Shown in pieces: positions 19,090 to 29,670 of a stretch of 64,000 nt of DNA. The DNA comes from Mortierella alpina (lineage: Eukaryota > Mortierellomycota > Mortierellomycetes > Mortierellales > Mortierellaceae), in assembly GCA_029449245.1 (NCBI GenBank), contig JANATF010000005.1:1178001-1242000 (forward strand). The letters are read 5' to 3'. Every line of letters starts with the position of its first letter. Position 1 is the stretch's first letter. The notes under the pieces were generated by a model. That model did not search any database, was not told the origin of the DNA, and saw nothing but the letters and a program-made list of their open reading frames with translations. The position numbers and the translations under genes are program-made.

Positions 19090-21743
19090 ATGAGCCTCAT
19101 GGACAACACCATTCAAACGTCTGTCGGACCCTTGGACCCCGTCAACGGCATGCCGCATGACGCCACCAAGGCACCCACCCATGCTACCGTCTCGCCCTTG
19201 TCCGCTGGCCCTACCACCACCGCGCCCACACCTGGAGCGTTTCCAGCAAGAAGAGCTGGCTCCTTGACTCCCGGCGGATCGATTTCCAAGAGTGAATTGT
19301 CGTCGATGGCTGGCTCGATTGCGTCCAAGCTGGACCAGTATCTGGAAGGCTCGAATGGAGCCAACGGACTCCACCGCCAAGACCGTGGCTCCAGCGACTC
19401 GACGCTGACGTGTGACTCCCTTTCCAGCTCGAACGTTGCTAAATATCTTGGTGGCGCCCACGGGGACCAAAATCATACCCGTAATGGCAGCATTAACGGC
19501 GACTATGCTCATGGCAGCAGCAGTAGCACAAGCGGCGAACTCGACGAAGACACGACTCTGGCCAACAACTTGGCTGCCATCTCACTGGCTGCTCAAAAGA
19601 TCAGCGACATCTATCTAGAGCCAAAGCCCAAGAAGTCTGCACCGGACGGCTACCAGGTCACAAACGAGCACTTTGAGCCTGAAAAACACTTTTATCCACG
19701 GGTGCTGAATGCGCAGATCCATCCCATGGTCGGCTACTTTTTCTCTTTGGGGAACGAGCGCATCATTGCAAGATACATGCACTTGAACCCGCAGACGAAC
19801 GAGGACGTCTTGCGCAAGTGTCTGAACTATGTCCCCAAGCACTTTCAATGGGCAGGCAAGTACTTGGCTTTTCGCTATCCTAGTCGTCATCACTCTGTGT
19901 TCCCTTCTTATGAATGATGATTGATGGCTGGTGAAGGGCGAGGGATGGGTTGACTGACTGTTAGAAGGACGGCGTCTCCATATGGCACACGGATAGTCCA
20001 ATGGACATGGTAAAAAATGGAGGTCAAAAACATTTCCCGCAGGTGGATAGCGATAGAGTTTATTCGCGACCAGTCGTACAACAATGTGGGGGGCACATTT
20101 TCGCGCGATAGGACGACGTTGTGTTACAGTTTAGCTGCACGTTGTTCTGCTTCAGCTCGCGACCTGCTCACCGTTTGTTTTCATTCCACAACACAGGCTC
20201 CGATCTGTTCAATGTCACAACCGCTTCGGGTCATCGTCAAATGATTATCGTTGAAACCAACTCGTGTCCATCCGGCCAAAAGTCCATGCCGCTTTTGTCT
20301 GAATCTGATGTAAGAACAGGATAGCCGGACTGTGAGAGTTATAGTGGAGGATAACAAATGTCTAACACACATATCCATTTTGCAATGCTCTGCTACAGGA
20401 GCACGGAGGATACCGTTTAGTTCTAGAGTCGGCATTCAAGGATATGATCGATAATGCCGATAAGGCTCTGGGAGGCCTCGCTGTGGTTTACGACAAGAAT
20501 TTAATGGAAGCCGGTGGTTATGCCGCTTCACTGGCTGAAGTCATGAAGGAGAAGGTCTGGCTTGTCGAGTTTTATGAATACGATCAAGATCCACCAGTCA
20601 AGTGGATCGACCGCGTCATGTACATTCGTGACGAAAAGAAAGGTATGAATTTGTAATGTCGTAGGCAGAGATGTAATTTTCGCTTTGGAGAGCTTTAGAG
20701 AGCTATCCGCTAGGAACTGACACCTCACGTTGTATGGCTTGATCGAATCTATAGAATGGCATTCTGTCCGGGCTTGCTTTAGATATGTAACGCAAAAGCC
20801 TTGGAACCGATTCCCATTGTATACCAAGACCATCGTCATGAACCAGACCGTTGCATGTCTAGCAGGAGGTCGCAACAAGATGATGGCTGCAAAGGCATAC
20901 GAGTTCTTTAACGCAGAACTCGCAGACTCAGGTCTAAATGTCCGTGTCCCAGAGACGATTAACAATGTGACCAAAAACGAGATTCCCTTGTGGTTGGATG
21001 GTATGGGTGGCCATGCTGTTGTCAAGGTCCCTTACTCAAACGCAGGTAATGTGTCACCATTCAAAGCTTCCTCATGCATATGCCTGAAAACTTTTGCCTC
21101 TCATGTCCTGACGCTGAGGTTTCCTTCACGTAATTTTTCTACTATCTCTATAGGTCAAGGTGTTTACACCATCACAAACAAGCAAGAACTGCAAGAATTT
21201 ATGGACACACCTCAGCATTACGACAAGTACATTGTGCAGTCTCTAGTCGGAAATGCGTCCTGGTCCTCGATGACGAGACACGGCAAGTTCTACCACGTGG
21301 GTACCATTCCAAACAAGAAGAACAACACCTTTGTAACGGATCTCAGGATGATGGTCGCAGGCAACAAAGATGGTTTTCGGCCAATTTGCATCTATGCCCG
21401 CCGAGCTCGCAAGCCTTTAATCCGGCACCTTGAAGACGATCCAGCAACGACGTCGTGGGAAATGCTCGGCACCAATCTCTCGGTCAAGTCGCCCTCAGGC
21501 GAATGGAGCACTGAGGCCGCCCGGTTACTGCTGATGGATCGCAAGGACTTTAATCAGCTTGGTTTGGGTGTGGATGATATGATCGATGCCTATATCCAGA
21601 CCGTACTATCAGTCATTGCCATCGACAAGATGTGCCAGCGTCTTATGGTTGCGACAGGCGAGGGGGCAGAGCTAAGATTTGACATGGAGCTGTTCAAAGC
21701 CCTGAACCCAGATTCGGTGCTCTGGCAGGAAGTGTTGCAGTGA
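19090..21743 (+). CDS. Large conserved protein with ATP-grasp-like C-terminal domain
   Basis: Five exons (19090-19855, 20197-20309, 20399-20642, 20755-21045, 21154-21743) give 667 residues. Residues 1-170 are Ser/Thr/Gly-rich and disordered. From about 185 the sequence is well structured: a YEFF-like AYEFFNAEL segment, [21 protein letters not shown] resembling an ATP-grasp nucleotide-binding loop, YIVQSLVG, then TDLRMMVAG. That order (Lys-strand, glycine loop, hinge VQ, DLR) is typical of ATP-grasp ligases. The N-terminal half has IVETNSCPSGQKS. Substrate and partners are unknown. The first intron uses a GC donor (GCAAGT) with a normal AG. The ATG at 19090 was chosen as the first Met followed by protein-like composition. 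Confidence 0.7.
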
Positions 21744-21901
21744 TGCATTCAATGGAGAGGCATAGGATTGGAATGTTTACAAAAGCGTCAGCCCCCGGGC
21801 AGTAAAGAGAAATAACGAAAGAGACATAGCACATGCCATTGTATCAATACACAAAAGAAAGATGCTTTATAGATGCTGACGAAGGAGAGGTGATGGGCGT
21901 T

Positions 21902-23126
21902 CTACTTGCGACGGTTGAACTTTGACGCAGCGCCCGCGTTTCTTTGCGAATTATTCAACACAGCATCCTTCCGCTGAATCTTTGACCCGTAAAAGTGCTG
22001 CTTCCTGAAGTCGACAATGGTCTCGGGGACGGCGTGGCCCTTGGCAAGCTTTGACTGATCCAAGACCTTGACAGTAACAGGGCTATGAGGAGGGAATCAA
22101 CAATAAAACAGGAACAGGACGAATGCATTAGTTATATGCATCGATATCGGAGGCAGGCACGATCATAATAATGAGTGAAATCGGTCAAAATACAGAAGCA
22201 GGGGCGCCAGGAACACTTACCCAACGTTCTTTTGTGTCTTTTCTGCCTTCTTCCGCTTTTGCGACTCAGCCCTCAACTCTGCCTCCAGCTCCATTAGAGC
22301 AAAGTCCTCTGGACGCATATGTTTCCTCTTCTTTTCGTTCAAGGCTGATCCTGGTGCGTTTGATTCCTGGTCGTCCATTGTAGCGACAGACTCCAGAATG
22401 TCCATTGGCAACATCGTAGGAAGCCCCGATCTTGTTGTTGTTGACTCCTGGTCTGCAGCAGCATTGTCATCTGCCTTTGATTTTGCAGAGTCCTGGACTT
22501 TGCCGACCTTTTTCTTTGACAGATCCTTTTGTTCCTTCAGCTTTTGCTCGCGCTCGACTCTCTTTGCCTTTTGTTCTGCTTGTACTCTGGATAGAAAAAT
22601 AAAGAGTAGAAAATATTGGAAGTTAGTGAACTGAGCCCTGCAATCAATGTCCAGCAGAAAAACGAAAAAAAGAAACTATAGCCAAACATTGTTGGTGGGC
22701 TTACTTTGACAAAAAGTTCTTTTCCTTGTCCTGGGCACTGAGGATCTTTGCCTTGGCACTAGAAAGAGATTCTGCTTCTGGAGCGGCGTCGCTGTCTTCC
22801 TCCTCGCTGTCGTCCTCGTATGTTACAGTGGGCAATGCTGCTGGTACGAGCTTTGGTGCTGATGATGCCTTTGGGGTATGGATTTTGAAGGTCTCCTCCT
22901 CCTCCTCATCGTCCTCCTCGTAGTCGTCGTCCTCCTGTTCGCTAGGACTATTGTCCTCGTCCTCATCTTCGTCCTCTGGCTCTGACTCTGACTCTGACTC
23001 TGAGGCGAACTCCTGTTCTACGGGCGCCTTCTTGGTGGAGCGCTTTGCGGCGGGTTTCTTGGGGGTAGCGGTAGCCTTCTTTGCGGATGCTGCAGCTGGT
23101 GCGGCTCTTTTGCGTGTCGTGACCAT
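21902..23126 (-). CDS. Putative U3 snoRNA-associated protein (UTP16/Bud21-like)
   Basis: Three exons on the minus strand (23126-22705, 22586-22221, 22082-21902) give 322 residues. The first 55 are Ala/Lys-rich and nuclear-signal-like (TTRKRAAP, KKPAAKRSTKKAP). Two long acidic Glu/Asp runs follow (about 45-85 and 105-120). A helical Lys/Glu-rich middle contains LPMDILESVA and RPEDFALMELEAELRAE. A basic C-terminus contains HFYGSKIQRKDAVLNNSQR and ends in KFNRRK. Composition and short C-terminal motifs fit the U3-associated UTP16/Bud21 family, which acts in the small-subunit processome. The assignment is supported by the divergent UTP17 gene next door, but sequence evidence alone is moderate. 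Other nucleolar acidic proteins remain possible. Confidence 0.55.
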
Positions 23127-23527
23127 GGCTGGCGTGTGTGGAGTGGAGGGCGATGGTGGTAGGGGAGGTGGGGAGGTGCGAAGGGGGGGAATGGAATGTG
23201 TGAGTGTTTTTTTCTGTGCTGAAGGACTGTGAAGATATGTTAGGACCAGGTGCGATCGTGTTTACAATTGTGGCTTGACCAGAAAAAAGAAAAAAAAATC
23301 AAGTTGGTACACACACACACAAAACTGCTCTGCTCCAGTGCAGTGTTTGATGCACTTGACCTTTGCTCTCTGCCCTTGAGGATTCGTCGCTGCCATATCC
23401 CCTCTCCATCGCACTCTCCATCGCACTCTCCATCGCACCCTTCATACGCCTGCGTGTCCCTACTCTTCCTCGTCTCTCTGTCCTCACCTCCTTCGTAGCC
23501 CAGAACACAAACCAGCTCACTCCTACC
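23127..23527. promoter_or_regulatory. Shared divergent promoter of UTP16-like and UTP17 genes
   Basis: The 401 bases between two start codons must drive both genes. They include an A-rich tract (23281-23300) and, on the + side, three exact 12-bp repeats of CTCTCCATCGCA at 23402-23437. Confidence 0.65.
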
Positions 23528-26435
23528 ATGAGGCTCTCGGACTACCCCGTGGTCTTTACGTCCGACTCCAACTACTTCTTCTCATGCAATGCCAGGACGA
23601 TCCGCATCCTCTCGGTCGAGACAGGCCAGGTCGTGCGCATCCTCTCCAACTCCATCGAGGACGGCGGACACTCCGACACCGTCACCAGCGTGATGCTCAA
23701 TCCCAAGAACTCGCTCCAGCTGTACTCTGGCTCGCTCGATGGCACCATCAAACTGTGGGACTTTAACGATGCGATCCTGCTCAAGACCTTTGAGGTCGGT
23801 GTGCCCATCACCCACATGGTCATGCACGAGAACATTCCCAACGACGTGTACCTTACCACGACAAAGAAATCGACAAAGAGGTTCCACCAGTATCAGGCCA
23901 GGAAGTGTACGTTCATTCTTCAAGTGTTGCTTTTGAATGTTCGCATGATTATTTCTTTTCTACTGTAACTCACAGGCGACTCGGCTTTATATGCATCGTG
24001 GCTAATAGCGGGTGGACTTCGTGCAAAGGAAAACTCTGTTCTGTTGCGCTACTCATTCAAATCACTGCGCAAGAGATTGGTGCGTTTGCTCAAGTCCAGG
24101 GTCTGTGGAGGTCTGGCGATCTCATCGGACGGAGAGTACCTGGTCATGGCCGGACGTTACAAGTTGCACGTCATTCATATCGCAGCCGGGAACGGGATCG
24201 AGGAAGGCGGAGTCACTGAGAACGACGAGTCCCGGTTCAGATGCTACATCACCCCCGAAAGAATCACTTGCTTGGCCTTCCACCCAACCGAGGGATGCAT
24301 CGCCACAGGAGATGAGCGTGGAAGGATCACGCTCTGGTACTGCTTTGGAAAGAACGTGGACAGACCTGTGACCACCACTTTGCACTGGCACGCTCATAAG
24401 GTTGCCGCCATTACATTCACGGCCGATGGAACTTACCTCTTGTCGGGTGGTGAGGAATCCGTGTTGGTGATCTGGCAACTCCAGAGTGGTTTCAAGCAGT
24501 TCTTGCCAAGATTAGGATCGGAGATCAAGCACATCACTGTCTCGCCAGACCAAGGATTGTATGCGATCGGACAGCAGGACAACTCGGTCAATGTGATTCG
24601 CAGTGTCGATCTTAAAATCAAGACCGTCATCCAGGGACTTAAGTTTTGTACGTTCCACTTTTTGCATGCAATGTTTTGCGACCACATACTATGAGTGCTG
24701 GACCAAAAAAAAAAAAGAGAGAGGCGATTTGCATTCTAATCAGCCTCTGTTCTACATCATACCGCTTAATAGCTCACGTCAATCACATTGCCAGCCCTCT
24801 CTCGACAGGGTTGGTCGTTGAGCCACGTAATGGCAATGTTGTTCTCAACGGCTTGCCCGGCACCCTCCAATTTTTTGATCCCATCAAGGAGCAGCACATC
24901 ATGGAGCTGGAAATCACACCCCGCAACAAGGTCTCGCGCACGGACGAGAAGGAAATTACCCCACCGCAAGTGATGCATTGCGCCTTCTCAAGCGATAAGG
25001 CTGCCCGTTGGATGGTCACAGTTGATGGCCGGGACGACCACGAGACAACCCCAGAGCTGTTCATCAAGTTCTGGGAATATGACGACGATACACGCAACTA
25101 TGTCCTGAATACCCGTGTGGATGCGCCTCACTCCAAGGCCATCACGTCCTGTGTCTTCAACCCCCGCGTCGGCAACCAGGCGCCCATGGTCGTCACCACT
25201 TCAATGGATGGAACCTTCAAGGTTTGGGAGCTGACACATCAAGGAGAGGCTCGTCGTGGTATTGAAGCAGAGCGCGCCTGGAGCTGTCGATCGACTGGCT
25301 TCTACAGAGATATGGCTCCTCACTGCGCAGGATTCGCATCCGATGGATCACTGCTCGCCGTTGCTTATGGTCAAATCATTACACTTTGGAACCCTTACCT
25401 CAACACCCTGCAGGGCGTCTTGACCCAACCCCCAGAGAACCGTCCCATCAAGCACCTGACCTTCTTGAAGAACTCGCCATTCTTGATCGCTGCCACCAAG
25501 GACCATCTCTATTCTTGGAATTTGCTGACCTGCTCTGTGTGGTGGAGCTACCAGATCAAGATTGAGAACCTGATTGCATCCAAATCGAACGCCAATTTCA
25601 TGGTCACTTGCCCAGATCCATCGCCCTCATTGGCCTCGCAGCACAGAATCATCGTTTTCAAGCCCACGAGCCCCAAGCCATTGCACTCTGAGACGACGTT
25701 CAAGAAGATCCGTGCTGTGACTTTCCTTCCTGACCCCACGCGCGTCGCTACTGAGGAGTCTGTGGACCCGATCTTGATCATGAACCACGGATTTGATTTG
25801 GAGGTACTGGGTGGACGTACCGCTGAGGACTTGAAGGCTGAGGCAGAAGAGGCGGTTGAAAAGGCTAGAGCATTGGCCGCTGAGGCTGAGAGGCAAAAGT
25901 CGTTGGTGTCGGACATCTTTGGCAAGTCGGCGATCAAGGACAAAGCCACTGGCAAAGACAAGAAGGAAAGACAGGAAAGCGCAAGCGCAAGCAGAGGATT
26001 GGTGTCCAAGAAGAACATGGTCCGCAACCCGCTCTTCGATGCACCTTCGCATGTCATGGCGCCTGTGGGCTCGTTGTATGAAGCCTTTATGGGCCAGCTG
26101 TTGACAAATAACAAGGCTGCCAAGGAGGAGGCAAAGCAAAAGAAGAAGCAGCAGCAGCTTGAGCACGAGAAGGAGCAGAAATTGGTCAACGGCGAGAGTG
26201 AGGCAACGAATGGTAAGATCTCATTAAGGCTTTCTACCGCAGTTCTTTTTTTTTCTTTCTTTGAAGGGCTCTAAGGTTGCGGAAAGACTAACTTTTGTTT
26301 ATGTTTGTAATCTTGATAGATGTGAATATGGATGGCGAGGAGAACGGCTCTGGTGTTGATGGGCAGGACGATGTAGTGGATACACAGCTCCCTAGTTCGC
26401 TAGCACAGTTTTTTTCTTCGCGGCTAACACTCTAA
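23528..26435 (+). CDS. UTP17: U3 snoRNP WD-repeat protein UTP17/NAN1 (WDR75 orthologue)
   Basis: Four exons (23528-23906, 23976-24647, 24809-26212, 26320-26435) join to 856 residues. WD-repeat blades recur throughout, e.g. YSGSLDGTIKLWDF, ATGDERGRITLWY, LSGGEESVLVIWQL and TTSMDGTFKVWEL. The order of two propellers followed by a coiled-coil (EAEEAVEKARALAAEAER, about 670-690) and a basic/Lys-rich tail matches UTP17/WDR75. NGLPGTLQFFDP is a characteristic mid-protein motif. The protein is part of the tUTP/UtpA complex that loads on nascent pre-rRNA. It shares its promoter region with the UTP16-like gene. All introns keep phase 1. Confidence 0.9.
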
Positions 26436-26780
26436 GCCGTGCGATACAATAGACCATCCACCGGTTGCGCCCATTTTTTTCATCTCAACATCATTAAAGA
26501 GCATTTTTGAACATACTACGCGTACTTTTGTGTCCACTCGAGCACGTACCACCATCCACGGACCAATCGCGCGGATTTGATCAACGCGAAAAATAAGATC
26601 AGCTTTGACCGCACTGACCAAGTTTTAGATGAACACGAAAACATGAAGGGACGTCCTTCGTCCTTCATGAAACGAGAGGTGGTTTATGTCATAAAAGAAG
26701 GGTCGTCATGGTCGTAAAAACTGGCGTCAATTGCCTAACGGGGTCATAAGCAGATGGTATAGATAGAGGGTCCCCCCCTT
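26436..26780. other. Convergent intergenic region
   Basis: The 345 bases between the convergent UTP17 and second P450 genes hold 3' UTR sequence only. Confidence 0.5.
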
Positions 26781-26984
26781 TCAGTCGCTTGCAACGCGAC
26801 TAGTGAACACTAAGCCGGTTGGCACGGGAGCCCCCACAGTTGAGAGAAGGGCTTGCATTTTCTTGGAAGGGTCCTGGAACTGGATATTTGAGTACTTCGA
26901 CACCATCAATGCGCCAACCGTCTTGAGTTCTTGGATGGCTAAAAAGCGTCCTGGACAGGAATGTCTGTACCAAAAGGCAGAGTT

Positions 26985-27018
<34 letters not shown>

Positions 27019-28894
27019 TCAACAAAAGAAGGAAGCTGGGATAATCACGTATCAGGTTCGACAGAGAGAAGGGGTTTCTTTTATACCTTCCTATGCCAAA
27101 TGGTAGAAAATCGCTGGACACCTTGGTCGCAGTCTTGGACTTTCCAAGAAACCTCCACGGGTTGAACTCTGTCGGGTCGTCTCCTTGGACCTCGGCGTTC
27201 TGATGAACGGATGCCATGTTGATGATTGCTTTGCTCCCCTTGGGTATGACCATGCCGTTCGAGAGCACCACATCCTGTCTCGCCTTGTGCTCCAAAGACA
27301 ACCGTTCACACCTGAACCGCATCATCTCTCGAATGAAGGAATCCATTCGTGTGAGTCGCTTCAGTACGACTGCTGACAACTCCCTGTCGTTTCTGGGATC
27401 CAGCTCCGTGCCTTCAAAGTCTTTGACAGAACGGACGGTGCCAAGTTGGAGCTTTTTCTGACGCTGCTCCATGCGCTCCTTGGATACTTGGTCCAATACG
27501 TCCATCTGTTCCTGATGCAAAGTCTCCATGTGCTCAGGGAATGCTGCTAGATAATAGTTTAGGCATGTCTGGGGGACGAAAAACAGTGAGTATTTTTGTC
27601 AAAGAAAGATATATAGGAAAAGGGTGTGTGTCAAAAGGCCCCGTCGAGAACCCCACTTACCGAAACATCGCTCGATGTGTGAACGCTGGCCAAGACCAAC
27701 AACAGCAAATGTCCACAGATGTCTTCGAGATCGACGAGGCCATATTGATCAAAGTTGTCCAGCAGCATTTGGAGAATATCCACGGGAGCCTTGTACGCGA
27801 GACCTTGTTCGTTTGCTTCGGCCTCTTGTCGTCGTCGCTCGAGTACAATAGGTGTGGCAGCCTGAACCAGCACTTGAACATGCTTCTGCAGAGGGTTGAA
27901 CATGCCGTATTTGATTCGGCTGTACAGCTTACCCCACGTCCACTCCCGTGCCCCCGGACCGATGGCCCGTCCAAAGTCATAGGTGCAGTAGATGAACGAG
28001 TCAAGGACTGTGCGGTTTTGAGCCATTTCAGTTCCCATGAACACAGTCGCCACTAGCAAAAAAAAAAAGAAAAAAAAAGATTACAGCATTAAGCAAATTG
28101 GTTTTTTGTTGATAAGCCCGTTTGATAAAGAAGAAAATTGTAATAAAAAAAACGGATGTATTGTTACAACTATCACATATTCACAAGCTTTGAACTTACT
28201 GGCGCCAGCAATCATGTCTGCAAAGATGGGCTGTGGGTTCTCGACAAGCCTGCTGTCGCAATGCCCTAGTTGGCTCTCAAGGGTTGATTTCAATTGCTTA
28301 ACGATCAACGGCGTAAAGAGCGGTAGGTTAGGAGTGACCAGGTCTCGTACGATTTCATGGACCACTCGACTGTCAGGATGTTTGTTGCTCTTGATGACAC
28401 TTGTCGTAAAAGCTCGAAGCCCTGTAATATCATCAATCGCATCCATGAAACTGAACTGTTCGTTCATAAACACCTCCCGCACTATTGGACCCGAGACGAC
28501 GGTGAGCCGTTGGTTCAGGATAGAGCAGTTGAAGACAGGTCCATAACGCTTTTGGCATGTCGATAAAAACCGATCTGGATCTTCTTGGTATTCAGCGTCA
28601 TGAGTGGCATCGCCCGTGCGGATAGTAGCACTGGGTATGGACTACCAAAAAGAAAAGAGAGAGAGGATAAGATCTGCATTGTTGATTCCCTTTAGTGCGA
28701 TGTCTTCAAGAAAAAGCCAGTGTATTCCCAGCTCTGGAGCTGGAGCGCCGTACCTTTTTCTCAATAGTCTCATTCCGTCGAATCATCTTTATGGCTAAAT
28801 AGGCCGTGGCAGCCAGACCAAGCCCAACGGGCAAAACTGCCCTCAAAATGTTGGCCGAACCTGGTCCAGGAGAGGTGGAGACTAAGCCAAGCAT
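26781..28894 (-). CDS. Cytochrome P450 monooxygenase (second copy)
   Basis: Five exons on the minus strand (28894-28754, 28641-28200, 28052-27661, 27568-27087, 26964-26781) give 546 residues. There is an N-terminal anchor (VLPVGLGLAATAYLAI), I-helix SVHTSSD, the ExxR helix in FIREMMRFR, NPWRF in the meander, and the haem loop FGIGRHSCPGRFLAIQE with ligand Cys near 489. Exon 1 is 141 nt, as in the first P450, and every intron has the same phase (0, 1, 0, 2). The split Arg codon of the haem loop is also shared, so the two are paralogues by duplication. They have diverged considerably and lie 12 kb apart in opposite orientation. A minus-strand TATA-like CATAAATA lies near 29001-29008. The last intron holds an (AAC)n microsatellite. 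Confidence 0.93.
26985..27017 (+). repeat. (AAC)11 microsatellite in the last intron of the second P450
   Basis: Eleven exact AAC units on the + strand (GTT on the coding strand), fully inside the intron 27086-26965. A length-variable site with no coding effect. Confidence 0.9.
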
Positions 28895-29670
28895 GGCAGG
28901 AGCGTGAGTATTGCGCTGTTGGGAGAGTGATTGTTGCTTTAGTTTTTTCTTGCTGAGTTACAGTGGTGAATAATTCGCGAATAGGGGGCATTCTAAAGAG
29001 TATTTATGCGATCTGTGTTTTGGAGGTGGGTACATGTATAGTAGAGACCTCAACATCCTATATCTAGACACTTTAAGGCAGAACATTGACCTTGAGACAG
29101 AGAAGAACCTTGTTGGCAATGCCAACGCCATAGTTTGATTATTCTTCCATTTCGCACGATGCTTAGAAAGAGCACAAACAAATCCCCTCCCCTCATCGGA
29201 GGTTGCCAAGTTATAGATATCCTGAATCCAAGTTTCGTGCTGCGTTACTGTTTCTTTGTCGTTTTGGTAGAGTTAAGTAGCACAGGGCGGCGACTGGCAC
29301 TCCATAAACCATATTCAGGCGGCGACTGCGGGGACGGGGGGTATTGCTGACAAGGATAGAAATGTGCACGATCCCAATAATGAGCCGCAACGAGTCACTG
29401 GTTCGTCCCGTTCAAGCCCGCCCACCCAGATATCTCTATTTCGCGAGCACGCAAATTCATCCAAGGCATGCACTGGTCTTGTTCGATGTGATATACAATG
29501 GGTTTCTGAGCAGCTCAAAAAAAATTGCTAACCTCAGGTATTATGCATTGCTGAACCTTGGCCCGATGATATATGAGAAAACGTATGTTATTACAGTTCG
29601 CAATCAAGTAAGCTGCGAATATAGTGTACAAATGAGAGAAGAACAGCGGAGGGAGGGGTAACTTTGTCAT
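28895..29670. other. Intergenic region, no gene seen
   Basis: The 776 bases hold the upstream region of the second P450 and the 3' side of the phytochelatin synthase gene. Short frames occur but none is supported. Confidence 0.5.

Noticed and set aside
27050-27065. GGTTCGA-like T-arm suggesting a tRNA
   Set aside because: No matching acceptor stem, D-arm or anticodon arm around it, and it lies in a P450 intron.
12597-28894. Secondary-metabolite gene cluster around the two P450s
   Set aside because: No synthase, transferase or transporter is present between them; the neighbours are housekeeping genes.
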